In this document: positions 11,866 to 22,604 of the stretch, piece by piece
Position numbering within the stretch: the first letter of the stretch is position 1
Layout: each line of letters begins with the position of its first letter
NCBI GenBank assembly: GCA_038049695.1
Contig: CP142453.1
Coordinates: forward strand, 1,381,501-1,445,500
Reading direction: 5' to 3'
Length of the DNA: 64,000 nt
Origin: Cinnamomum chago
Taxonomy: Eukaryota > Streptophyta > Magnoliopsida > Laurales > Lauraceae
Made by a program: the position numbers and the translations under genes
The notes under the pieces: generated by a model
The model's database searches: none
Seen by the model: only the letters and a program-made list of their open reading frames with translations
What the model was told of the DNA's origin: nothing

Positions 11866-12233
11866 CCGGTTAGGTTTCCACGTGATGATTGTTTGTCTTT
11901 CTACCCTTCTCCAAGTCTTTCTAGCATTATTGATTCTTGAATTGATCATTCCAGAAGAAAAAACAATGACATTGATTCTATAATTTCTTTGAACATTTAC
12001 ATAAAGAAAGAAGAAAACAAGGAAAAGAAGAAAGAAATTAAAGAAAAATAGACAAGGAGAAGGAAAAGAAAGCAGAAATAGAATTTAATGCACTGATCAC
12101 GGTCCCCATCGAATTTATCACATATAAATTTGAGTGAATAACAAGGATTTCTACAATTTATTTATGATTTGAATACATGATTTCAAGCCCTTGTTTAATG
12201 GATGGTTTGGACATGAACAAACTGCCTATATAA
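11866..12233 (+). promoter_or_regulatory. Upstream region of BAHD gene 2: conserved block with G-box, then TATA box
   Basis: About 11866-12155 is clearly similar to 48254-48503 upstream of BAHD gene 3, sharing words such as 'tctagcattattgattct', 'attgatcattccagaagaaa' and 'agaaatag'. Both copies keep a G-box, CACGTG (11879-11884 here), a common plant site for bHLH and bZIP factors. A TATATAA at 12227-12233 lies about 100 bases before the ATG, a good TATA-box distance. Function is inferred from position and conservation. Confidence 0.6.
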
Positions 12234-12333
12234 TCTTGTCGGAATTGTTTGATATTTAGAACCAAAGAACAATATCCATCTCCCTCTCTCTCCCTCCTGT
12301 CCAATTTTCTCTTGTCTGTGTCTGTGAGTGGCT

Positions 12334-13701
12334 ATGGCAACACCACTATACACAGTTAAGGTGATCGAGCAAACTCGAGTCGGTCCACCATCAGACTCAG
12401 TTGCTGAAACCTCTCTCCCTCTTACCTTCTTTGATGTCTTCTGGGTGCAACTACATGCTATTCGATCGATCTTTTTCTTCGAGTTCTCAGACGCGAAAAA
12501 CCAACTTCCAAACCTCAAACAATCCCTCTCCCTCGCCCTCCAACGCTTCTATCCTCTCGCTGGAACTCTTAGGCACTCTCCTCTAACCGGGGAGCACGAG
12601 ATTTATTACACTGATGGTGACTCAGTCCCACTCACCATCGCCGAGTCTGACTCGGACTTCCATGAACTCGTTGCGAACCACCCAAGAGACACGGCCGAGT
12701 TCCATCCTCTCGTGGCTGAGTTGCCCACCGCATCAAGCCTACTCTCCCTGCAATTCACCATTTTTCCCAACTCAGGCTTCTCCATTGGGCTGACCATCCA
12801 CCATGTGGTAGCAGATGGAAGCAGCACCATGCAATTCATGAAACACTGGGCGTCCATTTGTAGACTCGGGCATGAGTTATCTTTGATGAACTCGGTTGTC
12901 CCGCTCTATGACCGTACCTTGATTCCAGACCCCAAGGGGCTGAAGCGGATCTTCTTGGACCATATCAAGACGTCCATGGGAAAAGAGGATCAAAAGCCTG
13001 GCCAGGCCCAGCAAAGAGGGCACATGGTCCGAGCCACTTTTGTGCTGGCTCGATCCAACATTGAGGAGCTGAGGCAGCGGGTCACCATGGCCCGAGTACA
13101 CGTGGAGGACGGAGGTGAAAAGAAGCCGCTCCACGTCAGCTCGTTCGTGCTCACGTGTGCGCATGTGTGGGTTTGCCTGACCAAGGCACGAGGAGTAGAA
13201 CGGGGCCAGATGGTCCATTTCGCATTTCCTGTGAACTGCCGCGGTCGCATGAGAATGGGCCCACCAATACCCATTTCATATTTTGGGAACTGCATTGGCA
13301 ATTGTACAGCAAGTGCAAGTGGAAGTGATATTGAAATGGGACATGATGATGGGTTCATGATCGCGTGCGAGCGGATAGGTAGAGCGATTGAAGGGCTGGA
13401 TGATGATGATGGCGTGTTGGGTGGGTCTGATGGATGGTTTAGGAGGCTCTTGTCTATATTGGCAGCAGGAGAGCAACTTATTTCAGTGGCTGGGTCACCG
13501 AGAATTGGGTTCTATGATATGGATTTCGGATTTGGAAGGCCTCGCAAAATGGAGGTGATTTCGATTGAAGAAACGGGTGCTATATCACTTGCAGAGAGTA
13601 GAGATGATGGGGGTAGAGGGATTGAGATTGGTCTGGCTCTACCCAAACATGAAATGGAACAATTCACTTACTATTATGAGAAGGGCCTCAAAAACCATTA
13701 G
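12334..13701 (+). CDS. BAHD acyltransferase 2 (phenolic-glucoside/anthocyanin malonyltransferase-like)
   Basis: This single-exon gene encodes 455 residues. It has the full set of BAHD marks: HXXXD at H157-D161 inside HHVVADG, YFGNC in the middle, and DFGFG starting at 397. It should acylate a sugar hydroxyl on a phenolic glucoside, using malonyl-CoA or a related donor, in the cytosol. The ATG at 12334 is preferred over the in-frame GTG six bases earlier, because MATP is also the start of the two paralogues. Of the three genes this one keeps the most canonical active-site context (HHVVADG). It is nearest to the gene at 4234: the C-terminal 45 residues differ at only a handful of positions. No break is seen. 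A T-rich run and AATGGAAATAA at about 13790 may hold the polyadenylation signal. Exact acyl donor and acceptor are unknown. Confidence 0.94.
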   Translation: MATPLYTVKVIEQTRVGPPSDSVAETSLPLTFFDVFWVQLHAIRSIFFFEFSDAKNQLPNLKQSLSLALQRFYPLAGTLRHSPLTGEHEIYYTDGDSVPLTIAESDSDFHELVANHPRDTAEFHPLVAELPTASSLLSLQFTIFPNSGFSIGLTIHHVVADGSSTMQFMKHWASICRLGHELSLMNSVVPLYDRTLIPDPKGLKRIFLDHIKTSMGKEDQKPGQAQQRGHMVRATFVLARSNIEELRQRVTMARVHVEDGGEKKPLHVSSFVLTCAHVWVCLTKARGVERGQMVHFAFPVNCRGRMRMGPPIPISYFGNCIGNCTASASGSDIEMGHDDGFMIACERIGRAIEGLDDDDGVLGGSDGWFRRLLSILAAGEQLISVAGSPRIGFYDMDFGFGRPRKMEVISIEETGAISLAESRDDGGRGIEIGLALPKHEMEQFTYYYEKGLKNH

Positions 13702-14340
13702 GTCTGGCCTGCACTAAAATTGTACCCCTTTTGATAATGTGTAAAAGGGGCACTATCCCCTTTTTCCTTTTCCTTTTTTTTTTTTTTCAATGGAAATAAT
13801 TAAGATGCATTTTGGGATTTTACCATCACACCCCCATTGTTTATAATAGCCCTTATTATTTGGGATTGAAAGCTCCCACTTTTTCAAAAGGAAAACTGAA
13901 TTTGGAGTTTGTCTTCCCATTACCTGCTGTTATATATTTTTAGCTCATCCCGGGATAAGACTAAAATGATGATGATCATAATAAATTGAAAGCCTTGTAG
14001 ATACTTTGGTTACAATTGGTTGACATTTCTAAATCTTAGAATTCTCCGAGTCTTTGTTATGACAGTCATCAGGTGAAATGCTGCCCAGTTAATGCACCAA
14101 ATCCAATTGAACATTTGAATAGGGTAGCATTGCACAATGCACACCATATCAGATTGGATTTAAGCTGATTGCAAATATTTATTTTGGATTTCAAACTTGG
14201 ATTTAAACCAGTTATTGGTTGTTATATGTGACAAGGCAACGTTTGTGGGACCGCAAAGATAGTGAGGTTACTGGGCCCATTGTAGCTTGAGGCAAGATGT
14301 GAGGTTAAAATTGAGCCAAACCTGTCTGTTAAAACTTCTA
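13702..14340. other. Gene-free spacer after BAHD gene 2
   Basis: This holds the presumed 3' untranslated region of BAHD gene 2 and AT-rich spacer. No gene or repeat is recognised. Confidence 0.4.
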
Positions 14341-14343
14341 AAC

Positions 14344-14660
14344 CGGGGGGGGGGGGGGGGGGGGTGGGGTTCCAAATAAATAAGAACTAAATTTCAAAAA
14401 GTTGTTCATCTTCTTACAAAAAATAAAAACATCTTCATTTTTCTTTCAAAAAATTCAAAAAGCTACATCTCTCGATTTAATTCTTCACTTTATTTCACTT
14501 ATAAAATTGGGGTTGGGGGGCGGGGGGTTGAACTAAATTTCAAAAAGCTGTTCATCTTCTTACAAAAAATAAAAACATCTTCATTTTTCTTTCAAAAAAT
14601 TCAAAAAGCTACATCTCTCGATTTAATTCTTCACTTTATTTCACTTATAAAATAATTCTT
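14344..14660. repeat. Poly(G) tract and a tandem repeat of about 146 bp
   Basis: A run of about 20 G starts at 14345, and a second G-rich patch lies at 14512-14527. Each is followed by the same roughly 120-base AT-rich unit ('aaatttcaaaaag' to 'tttcacttataaaat'), at about 14390-14508 and 14535-14653. The two units are almost identical, so the duplication is recent and includes the G tract. G tracts of this length can form quadruplexes and promote slippage. Confidence 0.8.
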
Positions 14661-14749
14661 CACTTTACTCGACTTATAAAATAATTTTAATGTCTTCAAC
14701 ATTTTGTGTGCTCGTGATTATTGAAACTTACTTCACATATTTTCTTAAC

Positions 14750-15147
14750 TTTCAAAATTAGGTGATTTGTATGAAATCGTCAAATGCTAACATTCCCATC
14801 TTTCATCCTCAAGGTAATACGACAAAACTTATAGCACCTTTCAACCATCTCTCTCCAGTTTGATGTTGACGTCTTCTAATTCTTAACCTTAGATCCCTCC
14901 CTCAATGTAACCAGTTATCAGAGCACTATCAGACTCATCTGGATGCCAGTTGTTGTCGCCCAAATTCTGTGGTTGTGGTTTATGTTTGAGCTGTTTTTGG
15001 TTAGTGCTCCAACTGGTAAGGTTTCCCTCGTCGTGATCGCGTCTTTGTTCCCTTCTCCGAGTCTTTCTAGCCTTCTTGAAGAAGGATTATTGATTCTAGC
15101 AATAGAATTGATCATTCCATAAGAAAAACAATATGACGTTGATCTTT
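14750..15147 (+). promoter_or_regulatory. Orphan copy of the BAHD upstream region (left part)
   Basis: About 14765-15000 resembles the region upstream of BAHD gene 1 (4005-4120). About 15020-15147 resembles the blocks upstream of BAHD genes 2 and 3, sharing 'ttattgattcta' and 'attgatcattcca'. The G-box kept in the other two is absent here. The block is cut by a LINE end (15148-15501) and an LTR element (15502-19157), then resumes at about 19163. No BAHD coding sequence follows, so this marks a lost or never complete BAHD gene copy. Confidence 0.6.
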
Positions 15148-15501
15148 TAATGCGATCGCATGGGTGTATAAGCGGAAGACTAATCTTTGGATGTTTGACT
15201 TCCACTTGAATAAAATTAGAGAGTTATGTGTTGGAATCAATCTTTCATTCCATCATGAGCTTAGATCGGCTAACTTGGCAAATGTACTAGCCAAGCAAGG
15301 GGTTGATAGACTGCTTTTTTGGGTATGTGTGATTATGTAAATAGTTGATAGGTTGCTTCTTTGGGTGGGTGTGATTATATTAGTAGGGTTGAAGATAGTC
15401 TATTTCTCCTGCACATCCCCTTCCTCTCTTTTCTATGGATTTTTGTACTTTATACATTCTTTACTTTGAATGAAATCTTTCGTTACTGTTCAAATATAAA
15501 T
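15148..15501 (+). mobile_element. LINE 3' end fragment (L1-like)
   Basis: Translation around 15180-15340 gives the tail of a plant LINE RNase H domain: a FHHELRSAN-like stretch, then VLAKQGVDR, as in the ADxLAKxGV motif of the family. A short 3' untranslated stretch follows, ending 'ctttcgttactgttcaaa', typical of plant L1 tails. A 47-base tandem duplication ('gttgatagactgctt' / 'gttgataggttgctt') lies inside. It is severely 5'-truncated. Its end coincides with the insertion point of the next LTR element. Confidence 0.55.
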
Positions 15502-18500
15502 TGATGGGTCAGGCCCAAATGACTCGGTCCACAATGACGGGTCAGGCCTAAGTGACTCGAGTTCGTGATAAGCCCAAGTCCAAATCCATTCATTGAAAGT
15601 TGAGTCCGGATCCACGAAACGACGAAGTCAGCGTGTCGTTTCCCTTAACCCACTTTTACCAAGTCATGCGGAGGAGATCTTACCTGCCTCGCCTGTTGAG
15701 GGCGGTTCGAAGACTCCGCCAGAATAAAGCGCCGTTGCTGAAGAGTCGTCCCCATCTGTTAGGGGAAGACTATAAATTACAAAGCCCCACCAGCACTGGG
15801 GGACAAGAAATCCTTCTCCATTTTTTACACTCTCATTGTATTCATCTGAATTGTAATCTCTACCTCGGAGCAGTAAAATCACCAATTGAAGTGGACGTAG
15901 ATCACAGTTACCGAACCACTATAAACTCCCTCTCTCTCTCTCTATTAATTTTCACATTAATTACTCTTCACTTGACAGGTGGTGCCCGAAACGCTTTTTG
16001 GCATCATCAGTTTGGCGCCGTCTGTGGGAACCGAAGGAAATTCCCTTTTTTCAAAACTATGCCGATCACTACAAGGTCAATGAGGCGACAGAATGGTAAT
16101 TCCTCGCGGGAGGGCTAGGGTAATCCTCTACCGACTAACCCTGCACCGAATGCTCCTGCTCTCTCTCCTCAACAGATGCTGGAAACCATGCAGCAGTTGG
16201 TGACTTAGAACCAGCAGATCTTGCAACTCATGCTTGCAAGGCAAGGAGGAGCACCAATTGGTACAGGACAACAAGAAGTACCGCACCCAGAGCAACCGGT
16301 TGCTCCACGCAGAGGGGCACCTCACCTGGGCGCCCGTCCACATGGTGCCCGGGGCCGAGGCGCCGCCCGTCACCATCCTCACTTGGGCGCCCATTCCTAG
16401 GGCGCACAGGGTCGAGGAGCACACTTGGGAGCCCATCCTCATGGCGCCCATGCCCAGGGCGCCTCTGCTGTAGCTCCCCCCGTCGCCCCACACGAAAGAC
16501 TCTTGGTCAACCCTCAAGGCTGCGCTCATCTCGACGTGCCTCCACCCCCGGGTGGAGCCCCAGGAGGGTCGAATTGCGGTGGACTTCCACCTCCTCCCTC
16601 TACTTCCAATGATGAGGATCCTGATTTCCAGGAGGGGGGAAGTGAAAACCATAGCCTGGAAGATGAGAGTCATTTCCAAGGCCAGTCCAGAGAAGCCCAC
16701 AATCGTTGGGATGAGAAGATCAAGGAAATCGTTCAAACCCGGCGTGGCGAACTACCCACTTCCAAAAAAGTTCAAGATGCCAACCATGGAAACCTATGAC
16801 GGGACAAAGGATCCACTAGACCACCTGGAAACTTACAAAACTCTGATGCAACTACACAACATCTCCGACGAGGTCATGTGTAGAGCATTCCCTACCACGT
16901 TGAAGGGTTCCGCAAGGCAATGGTTCTCCAGTCTGGCCCCAGCCTCCATCTCCACCTTTGCAGAGTTGAGTAACTCCTTCGTGTCACACTTCATTGGAGG
17001 ACGCCACCACCAGAAGCCCGCCACACACCTGCTCAGCATAAAGCAGGATAAAAATGAAAGCCTCAGGAGCTACGTCACTCGTTTTAACGAGGAGGTACTC
17101 CAAGTCGAAGAGCCCGACGACAAGGTATCCATGACAACTTTCCTGGGAGGCCTTCGCTCGTCAAGCTTCCTCTTTTCAGTAACGAAGCGACCACCAAAGA
17201 GCATGCCAGAACTATTGGCAAAAGCTAAAAAATATATGAATGCTGAGGAAATCAACAGGTCCAAGCGGGGTGAATCATCTCGTGGATCGCCAAAAGCTTG
17301 ACCTACCTCTGCACTGTTCTTAAATAGGCAGTCTATCTCCAGCTTAGCGGCTCTCTCGTGGGTCGCAAAAAAGCTTGGCCTCTGCACTGTTCTCAAACAG
17401 CCAGCCTATATATCTAGCTTAGCGACTCTCTCGCGGGTCGTAAAAAAAAAGCTTGGCCTCTGCACTGTTCTCAAACAGGCAGCCTATCTCCAGCTTAGCG
17501 GCTCTCTCGCGGGTCGCTAAAAAAAGCTTGGCCTACCTCTACACTGTTCTCAAACAGGCAGCATATCTCCAGCTTAGTGGCTCTCTCATGGGGCGCCAAA
17601 AGCATGGTCTCAAAAGGCAGGATCTTGAAACTCAGGTCATCTGCAACCCGAAGGACTACATTAAATTAGCGTATCCAACTGTCTGGCCGCCCAAATGAGC
17701 CAGACCAGCGCCAGCAGGGGCGCCCCGTCCGTCTTCCGCCGTAGCAGCAGCGCCCCCGAGCGGCGCCCTCGCTCCCAGCGCCCTGGGCGGCGCCCCGTCC
17801 ATTGCAAATTCATAAGTAAAAGATGACAGGCCAACCATGGCACAGATTGCCTCTTCTAATGCTAGTACAGCTCAGAAACTGCCTTGCCAGAAGATCCAAG
17901 GGGCAAAAATGTAAACACGAACAGAGAAGAAAGAAGCCCAATGATGAACATATCCTCCTCTCTACCAGCTTATCCGTCCATCCCTTATCTTGGATTGGCC
18001 ACTAGCAGCATCACCGTGTTACGAACAAGTGTCATGAATTACATAGTTTCCAGTAAAAGAAAAAAAATCAGATGGCAGGTTATTCAACCCAGACTCTCTG
18101 GATCCAGATACCCAATCAATATAAAAGACAACAGATGATAAAAATCTTGTCTTTGCATTAAACCTGTGAACTTGTAGGTATATAATTGAAGTAAATATTG
18201 CAGCGCCCCCGTCCTCCACCAGCAATAGGCACCAGCGCCCAGCACCAGCAGCGCCCACCAGTAGCCTGGGCGCCCAGCACCAACGCGCGCGCTCCCCACG
18301 CCCGCTCCTTGCCCGCACTCCCAGCGCCCTTCGTGCAAACAACCAGCTCGCCCAGCTGGATTGCGCCCTTAGCCTGGATTACCACTCTTCCCGCCTGGGT
18401 CACCTCTCCCATGTCGCCCCCACAGGCGCCCGGGGCTTCAGCTGCACGCCCAACCAAATCCACTCCAGCTGCACGCCCAACAACGACCCATCATTCAAAA

Positions 18501-19157
18501 AATGAAAAATACTTGGGGTGTTTAGCGAGGCAAAAATATATCATGAAGGGAAATAGTCATCTACCAGAAGGAGTCTCCACCACCCAAAGCTCAAAAATTC
18601 AAGCTAGTGCCCCTTCTCCAAGTTTTCTTAGACAAGGGGCATTGGGGGGCAAATGATGGGTCGAGCCCAAATGACTCGGTCCACAATGGCGGGTCAGGCC
18701 TAAGTGACTCGAGTTCGTGATAAGCCCAAGTCCAAATCCATTCGTTGAGAGTTGGGGCCGGATCCACGAAGCGACGAAGTCAGCGTGTCGTTTCCCTTAA
18801 CCCACTTTTACCAAGTCTTGCGGAGGAGATCTTACCTACCTCGTCTGTTGAGGGCGGTTCGAAGACTCCGCCAGAATGAAGCGCCGTTGCTGAAGAGTCG
18901 TCCCCATCTGTTAGGGGAAGGCTATAAATTACAAAGCCCCACTAGCACTGGGGGACAAGAAATCCTTCTCCATTTTTTACACTCTCATTGTTTTCATCTG
19001 AATTGTAATCTCTACCTCGGAGCAGTAAAATCACCAATTGAAGTGGATGTATGTCACACTGACCGAACCACTATAAACTCTCTCTCTCTCTATTAATTTT
19101 CACATTAATTACTCTTCACTTGACAGGTGGTGCCCGAAACGCTTTTTGGCATCATCA
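15502..19157 (+). mobile_element. Gag-only Ty3/gypsy-type LTR retrotransposon (LARD-like), with both LTRs
   Basis: Two direct LTRs, 15502-16009 and 18654-19157, begin TGATG and end CATCA. By eye they differ at roughly 20 positions, so the insertion is young, perhaps one to a few million years. The LTRs are followed by 'tggcgccgtctgtgggaac', a leader typical of plant Tat-type gypsy elements. A polypurine tract (aaggggcattggggggcaaa) precedes the 3' LTR. Flanks read taaat and tatat, a 4-of-5 match for a target duplication. Inside, only a Retrotrans_gag-like region is seen (about 16750-17270), with no protease, integrase or reverse transcriptase. The rest is non-coding and partly GC-rich with repeated 'gcgccc' words. 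It is non-autonomous and would have needed another element's enzymes. Confidence 0.9.
17288..17605 (+). repeat. Tandem repeat inside the gypsy-type element, unit about 75-80 bp, four copies
   Basis: Units contain 'gcttggcctctgcactgttc', then 'ctcaaacaggcagc', 'atctccagcttagcggctct' and 'ctcgcgggtcgc'. Four copies follow one another directly after the gag-like region. Such arrays after gag are common in Tat-type elements. Confidence 0.8.
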
Positions 19158-20264
19158 TATATATATAGGAGGAAGAAAATGAAGAAAAAGAAAAAAAAAG
19201 GAGAGAAATAGACAAGCAGATGAAGGAAAAGAAAACAAAAATCGAATTTAATCATAGTTCATACCCCTCTTTTTTTTTTTTTACTATAAAAAGAGTAAAA
19301 ATGATGCGCTTTTGATTAAAAAACCATTTTACTTTTTACCAAGAAAGTAAAACAATTACATTCTCGTGGCCACAATCAGTCATATGATCTTGAGTTCGTG
19401 ATCCTTAATTTCAGGGTCTCAAAGTAGATTAGATGACATTCAAGCTTTGAATTTCATTTTCATGTTATCTTTATGGTAGTAGTGAATATTAGGCGGCCAT
19501 GATAACATTAGAAGAGAGATTTTAGGAGATGGAAATCAATATATATATATATATAGAAAGAGATAATAAATGAAAAAGTAAGAACGAAGAAAGCTTAGGT
19601 GGTGATTTTTGGAGTGCTGACGTGGCAATACGAGGCTTGATAGAGTTGACGTGGCACCCTCCACAGCCCACCTCTCCTATTTCTTTAATATATGTGCAAG
19701 ACCAACACCCCCAGCCCCACAAAATTCAACAATCCCTAATGTATTCTTCATTAACAATCATATACTTATATGTACAATATTCGTCCATTCACGTTACATT
19801 CATCATCCACAATCATATACTTATATGTACAATATTCGTCCATTCACGTTACATTCATCATCCACAATCATATGACTACACAAACATTTCTATATTATCC
19901 TTCATTTTAGAGCATTTATATTCTACAATCATTATGATATAATAATTCAATTAATTATTGGTCCATCCAATTTGATTCAAAATTCAAAATTAGAGAGCTG
20001 GCATTTGGAGATTCTTAAGATCCTATTTTGTAGGAAAATTAGAGAATAGTGATTTGTTGAGACTAGATGAGAAGGGGTAATTCCGCAATGTGGCATTGCA
20101 AATAGTCTGAGGATGCGCCACGTGTTGCTCCCCATAAATTCACCTGCTGCTTTAATATATATATATATAAATAAGGATAGGATTTGATTTTGAAATTGGA
20201 GTCTAATTTCTCGACTAGCAAAATGTGGCAAAAAAAAAAATGTTATCGTAAAAAAATCTACTAA
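19158..20264. other. Spacer: end of the orphan BAHD upstream block, then AT-rich sequence
   Basis: About 19163-19260 (from 'ggaggaagaaaatgaag' through 'agaaatagacaagcag' to 'atcgaatttaat') continues the BAHD upstream block interrupted at 15147. A 55-base tandem repeat ('acaatcatatacttatatgt...') follows at about 19755-19868, with two full copies and part of a third. Two short (TA)n runs lie near 19540 and 20155. No gene is recognised. Confidence 0.5.
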
Positions 20265-20289
20265 CACTACAAGAAAAACTGCTTATAGC

Positions 20290-20570
20290 GGGGGCCGGCG
20301 GCCGCCGGTAAAAGATCAGTGGCCGTCGCTTAGCGAGGGTATAGATAGAGTGGGTATAAGTCTTAACGGCGTTTTGGTGACCCCCGCTAAATTTTACTTT
20401 TAGCGGCGGCCAGCCGACCGCCGCTAAAAGTTTTACCGGCGGTCAGTGGCCGCCGGTAAAAGTAAAAAAAGTGTCGCTATATGCTTGGCCGCCGGTAAAA
20501 GTAGAAACTTCTTAAAAAAATACTGCTTTTACCGGCGGTCCTGCGGCCGCCGGTAAAAGCAGTTTTTTTT
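20290..20570. repeat. CACTA subterminal repeat array
   Basis: The word gccgccggtaaaag and its inverse cttttaccggcggt recur about every 30-80 bases (for example 20301-20314 and about 20449-20462). They often form perfect local hairpins, such as 'taccggcggtc' paired with 'gccgccggta'. The right end of the element lacks this array, so the two ends are asymmetric. Confidence 0.8.
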
Positions 20571-21003
20571 TTTTTTTTCTTTTGCTACAAATATTAGCCA
20601 CATCCACTATAGCACGCCTTTCATGTATTGGTACTCTTCTTGAGACTTAACAATCTAATATAAACATCTACCAGAAACTCACCACATACGAATTATATTC
20701 AAATAAATCCACATACACAAAAGAAAAAGAAAAAGAAAAAAAAAAAAGAAAAGAAGAAGAGAGAGAGAGGCCCGAGCTGCCCAATTGACAACCTCATCTC
20801 CCAATATGAAATCCAAGACCATCATATATATCTTCCAATCATTACTCATACTCAAATAGAAAAATTAATAAAATAAAAGTGCAGAAACTGAGAGGATGTC
20901 AAAAGAGGCCCACATTATTGTCTCAAATCCACTCCATCAAACACCAAACAGTTTTCAACCTGAGATTGCCTAGTCTTGCAATCAAAACAAAATACAGAAG
21001 GGC

Positions 21004-21152
21004 TAAACAACATTTGAGTTGGTTGGGAAAGGACTGAACCGAGTTTGCATCAACGTCTTAGTGACTGTAAGGAACTCAACATTCTCAATGTCCATGTCCA
21101 GATCAGTTTCTTCCTTCACCTCTCTCACCCCACACTCTTCAAAGCTCTCACC
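21004..21152 (-). pseudogene. Captured Nudix hydrolase exon (NUDT1-like)
   Basis: The minus strand reads GESFEECGVREVKEET, which fits the Nudix box GX5EX7REUXEEXGU, although the last glycine is replaced (EETDLD instead of EETGLD). The following residues, VEFLTVT, match plant NUDT1-type enzymes that hydrolyse NTPs or dihydroneopterin triphosphate. An acceptor (ttgttgtag) sits directly before GTGAGAGC, the place where a plant intron splits this box. Only this one exon is recognised. The N-terminal half and the C-terminal strand are missing, so no working enzyme is expected. It lies inside the CACTA element, next to the lectin fragment. Confidence 0.7.
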
Positions 21153-21479
21153 TACAACAAATACATGCAACATAATAAACAAACACAACAACAACAACAA
21201 GAGAGAGAGAGGGAGAGAGCTTCTTAAATCTCCACCACTAACTAATAAAAATTCAAACATCAGATTTCGTATTTCTGAAAGTCTCCGACACAGCTCATAT
21301 GATTATGATTATTTATGCAATACAAACGTGCAAATAACCATGTACCCTGGACTACATTTAGCAATAATATGATTTATTTACCCCTATAAAAAAACTCAAA
21401 CTTAAAGTCCATGTCACATAGAGTTTATACATACTGAGATTGTATTGAAATTTCCCTTATTTCTCATGAGCGCTTTGGA

Positions 21480-22562
21480 TTAATAGCTAAATAATTTTGG
21501 CATTATTGACTTGGTGGCTCTTCTCTCTCCTAACCAATGTTGCATATGGACTCCAATTGCATCCAAGTATAGTCCACTCCTGCCATGAAATCCAACCACC
21601 TTTCCCTCTGTAGTTGTAGAAGTGAAAAAGGTCCCTATCTCCTCCCAATAAGGGCCATACTTCCCCCTTGTGGTATAGAATGTGAGAGAGGTGATTACTT
21701 TGGGCCTCTCATCTCTGTTGACGGAACTATAATAGCCACAGATGCAATTGAGGACTTCATTTGGGTATGCAAACTGGACCTGGAAAGAACATAACAGCAA
21801 CAATGTAAGTCGGAGGCGGCGTAATCTTAGAACATGAAAAATTAGAATCCCAACATCTATTACCTTAAGTGTGGCCTCTCCACCACCAGCTCCATGTTTG
21901 GTAGACCAAACAGATTGCCCATTTCTGTCATACTCAACTTGTATTGAAGTAATTGCTTGTCCCCTTGTTATGAAAATCTGCTTTATACCTGAAAAGACAC
22001 CATCATCCCATGGTCTACCTCCTTCACCACCCCATGGCCCTGGTCCACTTGGCACTGGTTCTTTTATCACACTATAAGCAACCTGTATTTGTGCCCCATT
22101 AGAGAAGGTTGAAGTGTAGATTATAGATATAATTTGAAGTTTAAAGTATATTGTTGATTCAACAATTAAAGTAAGAAAGGTTGTATATACCTCCTCTGTT
22201 CCCCCAAGACCTCTCTTAGCAAGCATTAGTTTGTTAGACCATTGAGGATTATCAACCTCAGACACTGCAGCATCACTCAAAAGTGTGTTAGGCAGGGAAG
22301 GTTGTGGCAAAGATAACTTTCCTTCCAGAACATGAACTCCAATGCTATCTATGCACCATCCTTTTCTCCCATGAAAACCAACTATCATTCCTGCTTTCAT
22401 ATTGGAAGAGAAGTACAACCCCTGTTCATCTCCGAATGGTCCATATTTCCTTTTTGTGGTATGAAATGTCAAAGACTTCACTGCTGTTGGTCCCATTATT
22501 AATGTAGCTCCATAGTAGCCAGATATATGAGTCAAGACTTCATACGGGTAATCAAAGATAAT
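21480..22562 (-). pseudogene. Captured jacalin-related (mannose/glucose-binding) lectin fragment, three exons
   Basis: The exons read 22562-22191, 22082-21864 and 21779-21480 on the minus strand, with clean GT/AG borders. The first gives the C-terminal two-thirds of one jacalin domain, ending in the sugar-binding GXXXD loop (GWCID). The second and third give a complete second domain, from GPWGGEGGRPWDDG to GLYLD in GFHGRSGLYLD. Both introns (108 and 84 bases) are multiples of three and open in the same frame. The ORF therefore stays open over 374 codons even unspliced, an oddity worth noting. Plant lectins of this class usually have two or three tandem domains, so the fragment lacks the start of the first. 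The reading frame is not broken, which suggests recent capture or some constraint. As part of a CACTA transposon it is best treated as a gene fragment unless transcripts are shown. Confidence 0.88.
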
Positions 22563-22604
22563 CTGTACAAGGATAGAAAGTTTTTTCTTTTTGGTTAAGA
22601 ACAA

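Noticed and set aside
16128-16799. Long GC-rich open frames on both strands inside the gypsy-type element
   Set aside because: They overlap each other in several frames and consist of repeated Gly/Arg/Pro-rich words, so they reflect base composition.
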